Below, piece by piece: positions 32,779 through 41,070 of a stretch of DNA of 64,000 bases. The translations under genes and the position numbers were made by a program. The stretch comes from Planctomycetota bacterium (GTDB lineage: Bacteria > Planctomycetota > Phycisphaerae > FEN-1346): assembly GCA_030602705.1 (NCBI GenBank), contig JAUVZF010000002.1, forward strand, positions 1 through 64,000, given 5' to 3'. Within the stretch, counting starts at the first letter, position 1. Every line of letters begins with the position of its first letter. Below the pieces are notes generated by a model. It made no database searches. It was given only the letters and a program-made list of their open reading frames with translations, and had not been told where the DNA came from.

Positions 32779-35058
32779 ATGGCCAGTGCGCTCAACCGCT
32801 TCCTCTTCGGCCCGGCCGTTGCAGCGGCCCTGTGCATCTGCCCTGTGGCAGCCGCCGGCGCGGCCGAGACGGCACACCGGATGGACGCCTGCAACGTCCT
32901 CTGGAAGACGCCGAGCAAAGATGCGTTGGGTTCCATGCCCCTGGGCAACGGCCGTATCGGCCTGAACGCCTGGGTCGAGCCGAGCGGCGACCTTCTGTTC
33001 TACATCTCGCGGACCGACAGTTGGGGCGACAACGGGCGCCTGCTCAAGGTCGGCCGCGTGCGCATCGGCCTCGACCCGCGCCGGCAGACCTCGTCGCCCG
33101 GATTCCGGCAGACGCTCAGCCTGAAAGACGCCACCATGACCGTCCGCTACGGCGAAGGCCAGGCGGCGAAACTGCAATTGTGGGTCGATGCCAACCACCC
33201 CGTGATTCACGTCGCCATCGAGGCGCCCCAGCCGGCCTCGGCCACGGCGGCGATCGAACTGTGGCGGACCAGGCAGGAGAAACTGCCGAGCATCGAGTGC
33301 AGCGACGTCCTCAACCGTGATCCGCAAAAACGGCCGACCGTCGTCGAGCCGGACACGATCCTCGCCAACCAGACCGGCCGCATCGGTTGGTACCACCGCA
33401 ACGTCAAGTCCGTCGGCCCGAGCGATCATGCGCGCATCCAGGGCATGACCGGTTACGAGCGCGACGATCCGCTGCTGCATCGCACCTTCGGCGCGATCAT
33501 CACCGCGCCGGGCGCCAGGCGCCTCGACGATACGCACCTGCAATCGCCGGCAAGCAAGCGGCACCAGTTCAGCATCTACGTCGATACGCTTCACCCGGCG
33601 ACGGAGGAGCAGTGGCTGGCGCTGATGGAGAAGCACATGCAGCGCGTCGGCGCGATTGAGTTCGCGGCACGGCGGGCGGCCCACGAGAAGTGGTGGGCCC
33701 AGCGATGGAACCGCAGTTGGATCGTGGCCGAGGAGGCCGACGGGTCCGGCAAGATTGACGACGCCCAAATCATCAGCCGCGCGTATGCCCTGCAGCGTTT
33801 CATCGATATCTGCGCCGGGCGCGGGGCGTATCCGATCAAGTTCAACGGCTCCATCTTCACCGTCCCGCATCCCGGCAAGCCCGGCGACGCCGACTACCGC
33901 CGCTGGGGACCGGGCTACTGGTGGCAGAACACGCGGCTGCCCTACATCAGCATGTGCACCAGCGGCGATACCGACCTGATGCTTCCGCTGTTCGCGCAGT
34001 ACATCGACCGCTTCCTGCCGCTGAACCTCTATCGCACGAAGCACTATTTCGGCCATGGCGGGGCGTACTACATCGAGTGCGTCCACTTCTGGGGCGATGT
34101 CTTCAACCAATCCTACGGCTGGACGCCGTTTGAGAAACGCAAAGACAAACTCCAGGTATCCGGCTGGCACAAGTGGGAATGGGTCGCCGGGCCGGAACTG
34201 GCGTACATGGCGCTCGATTACTATGAATACACCGGTGATGAGAACTTCCTTAAACAAAAGGTTCTGCCGACCGCGGATGCGGTCATGACATTCTTCGATG
34301 AGCACTACGATGTCGATAAGAACGGCAAACTCGTTATGCACCCGGCCATGGCATGCGAGACGTGGTGGAAGTGCACGAACCCGATGCCGGAACTGGCCGG
34401 CCTGCACGCTCTGACTGCGCGGCTGCTGGCATTGCCTGATCGCCTGACCACGCCCGAGCAGCGGGCATTCTGGAGGACGTTCCGCAAGAAACTGCCCGCC
34501 CTGCCCACGCGCCAGGTCAATGGCAAGACCGCCTTCGCCCCGGCTGAGAAGTTCGAGAACAAACGCAACAGCGAAAACCCCGAACTGTATTGCGTGTTCC
34601 CGTTCCGCCTGGCGTCGTTCAATCGACCCAACGCCGATCTGGCCGTCAGTGCGCTGAACCATCGCTGGAACAAGGGCAACTCCGGCTGGCGCCAGGACGA
34701 AATCTTCATGGCTTACCTGGGCCTGACCGACCAGGCACGACGAAACCTTGTCGGCCGCGCGAAGAACTCCCACCGCGGCTCGCGCTTCCCCGCCTTCTGG
34801 GGACCCAACTACGACTGGATCCCCGACCAGGACCACGGCGGCGTGTTGATGAAGGCCCTTCAGGCGATGCTTCTCCAGACCGACGGCAGCAGGATCTTTC
34901 TGCTCCCGGCATGGCCGAAAGACTGGAACGTCGAGTTCAGACTCCACGCGCCGGCCAAGACCACCGTCGAGTGCGATTTCCGCGACGGCAAAGTCCGCAG
35001 CCTCACGGTCACGCCGCCCGAACGCAAGGCCGACCTTGTCATCGGGAAGCCCCAGTGA
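32779..35058 (+). CDS. DUF5703-type secreted glycoside hydrolase (GH95-like)
   Basis: A 759-residue exported protein with signal peptide (FGPAVAAALCICPVAAAGAA). The N-terminal beta domain of about 250 residues (LGSMPLGNGRIGLNAWVEPS, LLFYISRTDSWGDNGRLLK) is the DUF5703 N-domain pattern. The C-terminal half is an alpha/alpha-barrel of the GH95/GH65 type (FNGSIFTVPHPG, YWWQNTRLPYISM, GHGGAYYIECVHFWGD). GH95 enzymes are inverting fucosidases or galactosidases, so a third deoxysugar-releasing activity fits the locus, but DUF5703 specificity is not established to my knowledge. It follows the binding protein after 30 bp, with AGAAGGAG near its ATG. The giant antisense ORF over it is a GC artefact. 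Confidence 0.8.
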   Translation: MASALNRFLFGPAVAAALCICPVAAAGAAETAHRMDACNVLWKTPSKDALGSMPLGNGRIGLNAWVEPSGDLLFYISRTDSWGDNGRLLKVGRVRIGLDPRRQTSSPGFRQTLSLKDATMTVRYGEGQAAKLQLWVDANHPVIHVAIEAPQPASATAAIELWRTRQEKLPSIECSDVLNRDPQKRPTVVEPDTILANQTGRIGWYHRNVKSVGPSDHARIQGMTGYERDDPLLHRTFGAIITAPGARRLDDTHLQSPASKRHQFSIYVDTLHPATEEQWLALMEKHMQRVGAIEFAARRAAHEKWWAQRWNRSWIVAEEADGSGKIDDAQIISRAYALQRFIDICAGRGAYPIKFNGSIFTVPHPGKPGDADYRRWGPGYWWQNTRLPYISMCTSGDTDLMLPLFAQYIDRFLPLNLYRTKHYFGHGGAYYIECVHFWGDVFNQSYGWTPFEKRKDKLQVSGWHKWEWVAGPELAYMALDYYEYTGDENFLKQKVLPTADAVMTFFDEHYDVDKNGKLVMHPAMACETWWKCTNPMPELAGLHALTARLLALPDRLTTPEQRAFWRTFRKKLPALPTRQVNGKTAFAPAEKFENKRNSENPELYCVFPFRLASFNRPNADLAVSALNHRWNKGNSGWRQDEIFMAYLGLTDQARRNLVGRAKNSHRGSRFPAFWGPNYDWIPDQDHGGVLMKALQAMLLQTDGSRIFLLPAWPKDWNVEFRLHAPAKTTVECDFRDGKVRSLTVTPPERKADLVIGKPQ

Positions 35059-35076
35059 CGACGAGAAACACGCCTC

Positions 35077-36234
35077 ATGCGTAACGATGCGAAGGCCAAG
35101 ACCGAACGCGTCCTGGCAGCGATTCAGCACCGCGAGGCCGACCGCGTGCCCGTCGGCGAGTTCTTCTGGACCAACTTCCTCCGCCGCGCCAGGCGAGAAC
35201 TCGACGTCGCCGACGACTTCGACCCGTACCGCTACTGGGACCTCGACATGGTCGTCGTAAACCCGAACATGGACCCGCACATCACCGGCATCGAGGTCCT
35301 CCAGGACACGCCCCAGCGCAAGGTGGTCCGGACCGGCTTCGGGGTCACCATCGAGCGGCGGGCCGATTTCCCCATGCCCAACTACCTCGACTTCGAGACC
35401 ACCTCCTACGACGACATGGACGCCCTGGAGTTCGACGACCCGCTCGACCCCCGCCGGTATCACGAGGCCATCGACGACCAGATCAACGCCGTCACCGACA
35501 CGCTGAACCTCGGCTATCCCTCGTTCGTTGACCGGGTCAGCGCTTGCGCCGACCACACTTGCGTCTTCGGCAGCGTCTGCGAAATCCAGGAGCAACTGTG
35601 GCGCGTCATCGGCCCGGAAAACGTGTACTATAAGATCGCCGAGGATCCCGACCGCCTCGCCGCGTTCATCGAGCGGCTGGGCGATTTCCTCGTCGGCATC
35701 GTCGAGGGACAGATCGCCGCAGCAGCCGGCAAACTCGCCGGCCTTTACGTCTGGGGCGACGTTGCGTATGACCAGGGCATGCTCTTCTCGCCCGATTTCT
35801 GGCGACGAGCCCACAAGCCCCAACTGGCGCGCATCTGCGACGCCGTCCACGCCCACGGCCTCAAGGTCATCTATCACGGCTGCGGCAACGCCAGCGCGAT
35901 CTTCGAGGACATGATCGAAGTCGGGGTGGACGCGTATAATCCCCTGGAGGCCAAGGCGGGCCTCGACGTGGTCGAGTTGAAACGCCGGTTCGGCGACCGC
36001 TGGGCGTTCAACGGCAACATCGACGTCCGCGTCCTCGCCACGGGCGACCGCGACGCCGTACGCCGCGAGGTCCTCACGAAACTCAATGCCGCCAAGGGCG
36101 GCGGATTCATCCTCCAGTCCGACCACAGCGTGCCCGACAACGTCGCTCCGGCCACCTATGATTACCTCGTCAACCTCGTACGCGAGCACGGGACGTATCC
36201 CCTGGACCTCGGCGAGTTCGACCGCCAGGTCTGA
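35077..36234 (+). CDS. UroD/MtaA-like protein 2 of the deoxysugar locus
   Basis: A 385-residue cytoplasmic barrel protein of the same superfamily as 27969-29015. It has the signature READRVPVGEFFW, the HxC motif IYHGCGN, the late substrate-loop FGDRWAFNGNID, and QSDHSVPD where methyltransferases have their distal Cys (His retained, Cys absent). It starts 18 nt after the DUF5703 gene and is followed by the cytoplasmic rhamnose mutarotase. It is clearly divergent from paralogue 1, so this is not a recent duplication. It is not HemE, since there is no RQAGR-type N-terminus. Reaction unknown; methyl transfer or a carbon-carbon cleavage on a sugar-derived acid are possibilities. Confidence 0.8.
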   Translation: MRNDAKAKTERVLAAIQHREADRVPVGEFFWTNFLRRARRELDVADDFDPYRYWDLDMVVVNPNMDPHITGIEVLQDTPQRKVVRTGFGVTIERRADFPMPNYLDFETTSYDDMDALEFDDPLDPRRYHEAIDDQINAVTDTLNLGYPSFVDRVSACADHTCVFGSVCEIQEQLWRVIGPENVYYKIAEDPDRLAAFIERLGDFLVGIVEGQIAAAAGKLAGLYVWGDVAYDQGMLFSPDFWRRAHKPQLARICDAVHAHGLKVIYHGCGNASAIFEDMIEVGVDAYNPLEAKAGLDVVELKRRFGDRWAFNGNIDVRVLATGDRDAVRREVLTKLNAAKGGGFILQSDHSVPDNVAPATYDYLVNLVREHGTYPLDLGEFDRQV

Positions 36235-36258
36235 CGGCGCAAGGTGGGAGTTACCGCG

Positions 36259-36582
36259 ATGAAACGTTACGGCATGATGGTGCGGGTGCCGCCCGAGAAC
36301 GTCGAGCAGTACAAGCACCTGCACGCCGACGTGCCCGCCGGCGTCCTGGCGATGATCCGCGAGTGCAACATCCGCAACTATTCCATCTACCACAAAGACG
36401 GCTGCCTGTTCAGTTACTTCGAATACACCGGCGAGGACTTCGACGCCGACATGGCCAGGATGGCCGCCGACACCGCCACGCAAGCGTGGTGGGACGTCTG
36501 CAAACCGCTCCTGGAGCCGCTCGCGACCCGCGGCCCGGACGAGTTCTGGGCCACCATGGAAGAAGTGTTCCACTGCGATTGA
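36259..36582 (+). CDS. rhaM: L-rhamnose mutarotase, cytoplasmic
   Basis: A 107-residue RhaM-family protein without signal peptide. The start is MKRYGMMVRV with GGGAG 8 nt upstream, rather than the GTG 15 nt earlier. It has the family pattern VEQYKHLHADVP, NYSIYHKDGCLFSYFEY, WWDVCKPLLEP and the C-terminal FWATMEEVFHCD. Length is typical (about 104 residues). It catalyses the alpha/beta anomer exchange of L-rhamnose (or L-fucose in FucU-like cases) before isomerisation. It pairs with the lipoprotein version at the start of the operon, giving one mutarotase on each side of the membrane. Confidence 0.93.
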   Translation: MKRYGMMVRVPPENVEQYKHLHADVPAGVLAMIRECNIRNYSIYHKDGCLFSYFEYTGEDFDADMARMAADTATQAWWDVCKPLLEPLATRGPDEFWATMEEVFHCD

Positions 36583-36602
36583 CCGTCAAGGAGAATTGTC
36601 TC

Positions 36603-37727
36603 GTGACCAGTAAAGAACGCATGCTGCGTGCCCTGGCGCGCGAAGTGCCCGACCGTCTGCCGACGACCATCCATCAGTGGCAGCCGTATCACCTCGACAC
36701 GTACATGGGCGGGATGGACGAACTCGAGGCCTTCAAGGCCGTGGGCCTCGATGCCGCTATCCCATTCTGCGAGGGCATGGACCAGATGTGGGTCGCCAAA
36801 GACCCCGCCGCACCCGACCTCTCGCCCGATTGGCACGTGCAGCCAACCGTGGTCAAGGACGACCCCGACGAGCGCCTCATCCGCTGCACCGTGACGACGC
36901 CCGAAGGCGACCTCTCCTACGCGACCGGCACCAACCGTTACACCACCTGGATCACGGGGCGCCTCATCAAGGACCCTGAGCGCGACGTGGACCTCATCGA
37001 GAAATACATGCCCGTGCCCCGGCTGGACCAGCGGCGGATTGCGGAGGCGTACGCTTCGCTCGGCGACGCCGGCATCCTGCGCGGCTTCGTCTGGGGCGAG
37101 CAGGCCGGATGCTGGCAGCACGCCTGCTGCCTCTACGGCGAGGAACCGATGATCTTCGCCGCCATCGATACCCCCGCCTGGGTCCATCACCTGCTCGACG
37201 TGCTCCTGGTAAAGAAACTGCGGTTCATCGAGGAGTCGCTCGACGGGGCCAGGTTCGACCTCATCGAGACGGGCGGCGGGGCGGGCTCCAGCACCCTTAT
37301 CTCCCCGAAGATGCACGAGGAGTTCTGCCTGCCCTACGCACGCAAAATTCACGACGCCTGCCACGCCGCAGGCCAGAAGGTGGTGTACCACACGTGCGGC
37401 GGAATGATGCCCCTGCTCGACCTGATCGCCGCCAACGGGTGCGACGCGTCCGAGACGCTCAGTCCGCCCGCCGTCGGCGGCGACGTGGCCGACATCGGCG
37501 AGGTCAAACGCCGCATCGGCGACCGCGTGGCGCTCGTCGGCGGGATGAACCAGTTCCAGATCCTCGGCGAGGGCAGCCCCGAGCAGGTCCGGGCAGAGGT
37601 CCACCGACTCTTCGAGACCGCCGGAGCGGGCGGGGGCTACATCTGCTCGGCCTGCGACCATTTCTTCTTCGCCCCGCCCGAAAACCTGAAGGCCTTTGCC
37701 CAGGCGGCCAAGGAGTGTGTATACTGA
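36603..37727 (+). CDS. UroD/MtaA-like protein 3 of the deoxysugar locus
   Basis: A 374-residue cytoplasmic protein starting at GTG 36603 (AAGGAG 8-9 nt upstream); the ORF-track start lies inside rhaM in another frame. UroD-fold signature REVPDRLPTT, HxC motif VYHTCGGMMP, and a Cys-containing distal motif ICSACDHFFFAP. Of the three paralogues only this one keeps a Cys in that place, so it is the one most like the zinc-dependent MtaA/CmuA methyltransferases. It is the last gene of the sugar operon, followed by the convergent priA. No corrinoid-binding protein or MtaB-like partner is in the window. Confidence 0.8.
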   Translation: MTSKERMLRALAREVPDRLPTTIHQWQPYHLDTYMGGMDELEAFKAVGLDAAIPFCEGMDQMWVAKDPAAPDLSPDWHVQPTVVKDDPDERLIRCTVTTPEGDLSYATGTNRYTTWITGRLIKDPERDVDLIEKYMPVPRLDQRRIAEAYASLGDAGILRGFVWGEQAGCWQHACCLYGEEPMIFAAIDTPAWVHHLLDVLLVKKLRFIEESLDGARFDLIETGGGAGSSTLISPKMHEEFCLPYARKIHDACHAAGQKVVYHTCGGMMPLLDLIAANGCDASETLSPPAVGGDVADIGEVKRRIGDRVALVGGMNQFQILGEGSPEQVRAEVHRLFETAGAGGGYICSACDHFFFAPPENLKAFAQAAKECVY

Positions 37728-37905
37728 GAAGTGGCCGCACCGGGCCGGACGCCGCACCACCGAGGACCGTCAGCCGTTGGCGACGCCAGATGCCGAAACC
37801 GATCCCTATCCTGATCGTGCTCATTGCGGCCGTGGCCGCTGAGTTGGTGCGCGGCGGGCCGCGAGCGGTCCTGGGAATGGCGGATCGGAGATCGCAGATT
37901 TCAGA

Positions 37906-40173
37906 TTACAGCGTCGATTGCGGGTCGACGTCGATGGCCATCTGGATGTTGCCGGGCGGGGAGAGGTCGCTGCGCACGCCGTCGAAGAAGTGCAGCAGTG
38001 CCCGGGCCGAGGGCGCTTTCAACAGCAGATGGTACCGCCAGAAGCGGCTGATTTTCGAGATGGGGCAGGGCTGCGGGCCGAGGATGGTGATCCCCGCGAC
38101 GCGGGCCGGTTCGATGAGCCGCCCGGCCACCGCCTGGATCGCCTCGTGTGCCCTCTGGCGCTGCTGGCTGCGGACGACGATCCGTGCCAGCCGCCCGAAC
38201 GGCGGATAGCCCAGGCGCCGGCGTGTCTCGAGTTCGTCGCGGGCGAAGGCGTCGTAATCGTGCTTGGCGGCCAGTTGGATGGTGAGGTGGTCGGGCTGGA
38301 AGGTCTGAACGAAGACCTCGCCGCCCTTGGGCCCGCGTCCCGTACGTCCGGCGACCTGCGTAACGAGTTGGAACGTCCGTTCGTTAGCGCGGAAATCGGG
38401 CAGGCTCAGGGCGACGTCGGCGTTGATGACACCCACGACCGTCACGTTCGGGAAGTCGAGTCCCTTGGCAACCATCTGGGTGCCGAGCAGGATATCGACC
38501 TCGCCGTCGCGGAAGGCCGACAGGAGGCGCGCGTGCCCGCCGCGGGGGCGCATCGAGTCGGCGTCCATGCGTCCGAGGCGGATGTCGGGGAACTTGCGCT
38601 GGACCTCGTCTTCAACGCGCTGGGTGCCGGTGCCCCAGTAGTTGATGGTCTCGGCGCCGCAGGCGGGGCACGTCTCGGGCGGGCGTGCTTTCTGGCCGCA
38701 ATAGTGGCACTGGAGCACGCCCGGCTTCGCGTGGTAGGTCATGCCGACGTCGCAGTCGGGGCACCTGGCAACGTGCCCGCACTTGACGCAGAACAGGTGG
38801 GTCGAGAAGCCTCGCCGATTGAGGAACAGAATGGTCTGCTGCTGTTTGCGCCAGGCTTCGGCGATGGCCTTCTCCAGCGCCCGTGACAGGGCGTGGTGCC
38901 CTTTGCGTTCGGCCACTTCCTGGCGCATGTCGATGATGTGTACGGGCGGCATCGGGCGGCCGCCGATCCGCTGCGTCAACCGCGCTTCCTGGTAATGGTC
39001 GAGCGTCCGGACGTTCTGATACGACTCGAGGCTCGGCGTGGCGGAGCCCAACACCACGGGCACGCCGACGAGGTTCGCCCGCATAATGGCGCTGTCGCGA
39101 GCGTGGTAGCGCGGCGCGGTGTCCTGTTTGAACGAGTTCTCGTGTTCCTCGTCGATGACCATGAGGCCCAGGTCCCGGACCGGGGCGAAGACGGCGCTGC
39201 GTGCGCCCACGACGACGTCGGCCCGGCCCTCGCGGATGTCGCGCCACTGGCGATGCCGCTCGACGTCCGTTAGACCTGAATGCAGGACCGCCACGTGCGT
39301 GAAGCGTTCGCGGAAGCGTCGGATGGTCTGAGGCGTGAGGGCGATCTCCGGCACCAGGACGATGGCCTGCCGGCCGCGCTCGACCACGTCCTCGATGGCC
39401 CGCAGGTACACCTCGGTCTTCCCCGAGCCGGTGACCCCCTGAAGGACGATGACGCCGAACTCCTCGGCGGCAATCCTGGCCTTGACCCGCTGGAGGGCGA
39501 GGGCCTGTTCGGCCGTCAGGTGGATCGTCTTGGGTTCTTCGAGTTCGATGAACAGGTCTCGCGCAAACTCATCGACCTCGCGGGTCTCGATGCGCACCAA
39601 GCCCTTCTTTTCGAGACTCTTGATGACGGCCACGGTGCAGCCGGCCTGTCGGGCGAGTTCGCGGGGCGCCAGCGGGGTTCCCTCGGCCTGGGCCAGGCGG
39701 TCGAGGACGCGGCGCTGCTTAGAGAGGATGCGATCGACCTCCGACTCGCTCTTTTCGGTCCGGACGACCAGTTGGACGGTCTTGAACCCTGCCTTCCGCT
39801 TGACGGCGGCGGGCAGGATCGCCTCGAAAACCTGACCGATGGGCGTAACGTAGTACCGGGCCATCCAGAAGGCCAGGTCCAGCAGGTCCCGTGTCAGGAG
39901 CGGCTCGTCGTCGAGGATCTCGGCAACCTCTTTGACCTCCTTGATGTCGGTGGCCTCCAGACCCCGGGCGATCCAGCCGACGGCCCAGCGGTTGCCCCGG
40001 CCGAAAGGCACCTTGACCCGCTGGCCGGGCCACACCTTGCCGCGCAGAGGCTCCGGCAGGCGATAGGCGAAGGTCTGGTCCACACCGATGGGCAGGGCCA
40101 CGGAGACGAAGGGGGTCTCGAGGGCCGGGCGGTCGGTTTGCGTGTCGTTTTCAGGCATCGTTAGCGTGGTCAT
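37906..40173 (-). CDS. priA: Primosomal protein N', replication restart helicase PriA
   Basis: A 755-residue superfamily 2 helicase that reloads the replisome at stalled forks. It has the N-terminal DNA-binding domain (FVSVALPIGVDQTFAYRLPE), a winged helix, Walker A GVTGSGKTEVYL, DEEH box (MVIDEEHENSFKQD), motif GSATPSLESY, and the eight-Cys zinc module (CVKCGHVARCPDC ... CHYCGQ ... CPACG). The helicase C-domain (LLGTQMVAKGLDFPNVTVVG) and the C-terminal domain are complete. Length is typical. It is convergent with the deoxysugar operon and lies downstream of smpB on the same strand. Confidence 0.97.
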   Translation of the reverse strand: MTTLTMPENDTQTDRPALETPFVSVALPIGVDQTFAYRLPEPLRGKVWPGQRVKVPFGRGNRWAVGWIARGLEATDIKEVKEVAEILDDEPLLTRDLLDLAFWMARYYVTPIGQVFEAILPAAVKRKAGFKTVQLVVRTEKSESEVDRILSKQRRVLDRLAQAEGTPLAPRELARQAGCTVAVIKSLEKKGLVRIETREVDEFARDLFIELEEPKTIHLTAEQALALQRVKARIAAEEFGVIVLQGVTGSGKTEVYLRAIEDVVERGRQAIVLVPEIALTPQTIRRFRERFTHVAVLHSGLTDVERHRQWRDIREGRADVVVGARSAVFAPVRDLGLMVIDEEHENSFKQDTAPRYHARDSAIMRANLVGVPVVLGSATPSLESYQNVRTLDHYQEARLTQRIGGRPMPPVHIIDMRQEVAERKGHHALSRALEKAIAEAWRKQQQTILFLNRRGFSTHLFCVKCGHVARCPDCDVGMTYHAKPGVLQCHYCGQKARPPETCPACGAETINYWGTGTQRVEDEVQRKFPDIRLGRMDADSMRPRGGHARLLSAFRDGEVDILLGTQMVAKGLDFPNVTVVGVINADVALSLPDFRANERTFQLVTQVAGRTGRGPKGGEVFVQTFQPDHLTIQLAAKHDYDAFARDELETRRRLGYPPFGRLARIVVRSQQRQRAHEAIQAVAGRLIEPARVAGITILGPQPCPISKISRFWRYHLLLKAPSARALLHFFDGVRSDLSPPGNIQMAIDVDPQSTL

Positions 40174-40303
40174 AGCACCAGGGGAATCGGCAGATTTCCG
40201 AGGCGACTTGAGCCGTATGTGGCCTCCTTGTTGGCGGCCGGCGCGGGTCGAGGTAACCCGCCGCTCCCGCGGCGGGCTCGGCTGCGGGCCGCGGCGGGCT
40301 CGG

Positions 40304-40768
40304 TTACCGTCCGCGGCTTCGTCGGGCGAGTTCGCGTGCGATGTCGCGCTGGTGATCGCGCTTCTTCAGGTCCTCGCGCTTGTCGAACTCGCGTTTGCCG
40401 CGCACTACGGCGAGTTCCACCTTCGCCCAGCCGCGCTTGAAGTAAACCGTCAGCGGAACCAGTGTGTAGCCCTTCTCGACGGCCCGTCCGAGGAAGCGGC
40501 TGATCTGGCGCCGTTTCAGCAGAAGTTTCCGCGTGCGGCGGGTGTCGTGGCCGAACTGATGGGCCTGGGCGTACGGGCCGATGTGCATGTTGAAGAGGTA
40601 CACCTCGCCGCCCCTGAGGCGTGCAAAGGCCTCGTCGATGTTGCCCTTTCCCTCGCGCAGGGCCTTGACCTCCGACCCTTCCAGCACGAGCCCCGCCTCC
40701 ACGGTCTCCAGGACGTGGTAGTTGCGTCGGGCCTTTTTGTTTCGGACTCGTGGCGTCTTGGGGGGCAT
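40304..40768 (-). CDS. smpB: SsrA-binding protein SmpB
   Basis: A 154-residue RNA-binding protein that delivers tmRNA to stalled ribosomes for trans-translation. The start is MPPKTPRVRNKKARRNY; the longer ORF adds a non-conserved leader. Family motifs NKKARRNYHVLETVEAGLVL, GSEVKALREGK, NMHIGPYAQ and the basic C-terminal tail (REFDKREDLKKRDHQRDIAR) are all present. A TATAAT lies 6 nt before the ATG, so the message may be leaderless. It is followed by priA after 130 bp. Confidence 0.97.
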   Translation of the reverse strand: MPPKTPRVRNKKARRNYHVLETVEAGLVLEGSEVKALREGKGNIDEAFARLRGGEVYLFNMHIGPYAQAHQFGHDTRRTRKLLLKRRQISRFLGRAVEKGYTLVPLTVYFKRGWAKVELAVVRGKREFDKREDLKKRDHQRDIARELARRSRGR

Positions 40769-40774
40769 GAGACC

Positions 40775-40803
40775 ATTATAGCAGCCGCCCCGACCTCCGC
40801 AAA
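40775..40803 (-). promoter_or_regulatory. smpB promoter with perfect -10 box
   Basis: On the minus strand, TATAAT lies 6 nt upstream of the smpB ATG, and TTTGCG lies 17 bp further upstream as a weak -35. The start point would fall on or next to the initiation codon, and no Shine-Dalgarno motif is present. Confidence 0.55.
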
Positions 40804-41070
40804 CCGCCGATGCGACTGTTTTGGGCCGCAAAAGTGTAAAGCGCGAACGAGAACCGGCCGATAAGTCCAAGGCCGGTCACGCGCACACCGCAACGGCAGG
40901 ATGTGCTGGGAAGGAATAGCGCATGGAATGCGGCGATGGTGCGCCTGTCGGCTCCGAACGCCTTTCCTCTTTTTCCTGCATCACAGCCTGATTGGACAGA
41001 CCGCGCCCATGCGGAGCGAATGCTGCGTGGAGCATGCGGCCGAGAGCAGATTCGAGGTGGAGGGCGCCGG

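Noticed and set aside
32326-36573. 1415-aa ORF on the minus strand
   Set aside because: It lies antisense to the end of the binding protein and to the DUF5703, UroD-like and RhaM genes, all of which have recognisable families and ribosome binding sites. It has no domain-like sequence; long antisense frames are common at this GC content.
27969-37727. UroD-like genes as hemE
   Set aside because: The N-terminal RQAGR porphyrin-binding motif is missing in all three, and the context is sugar utilisation.
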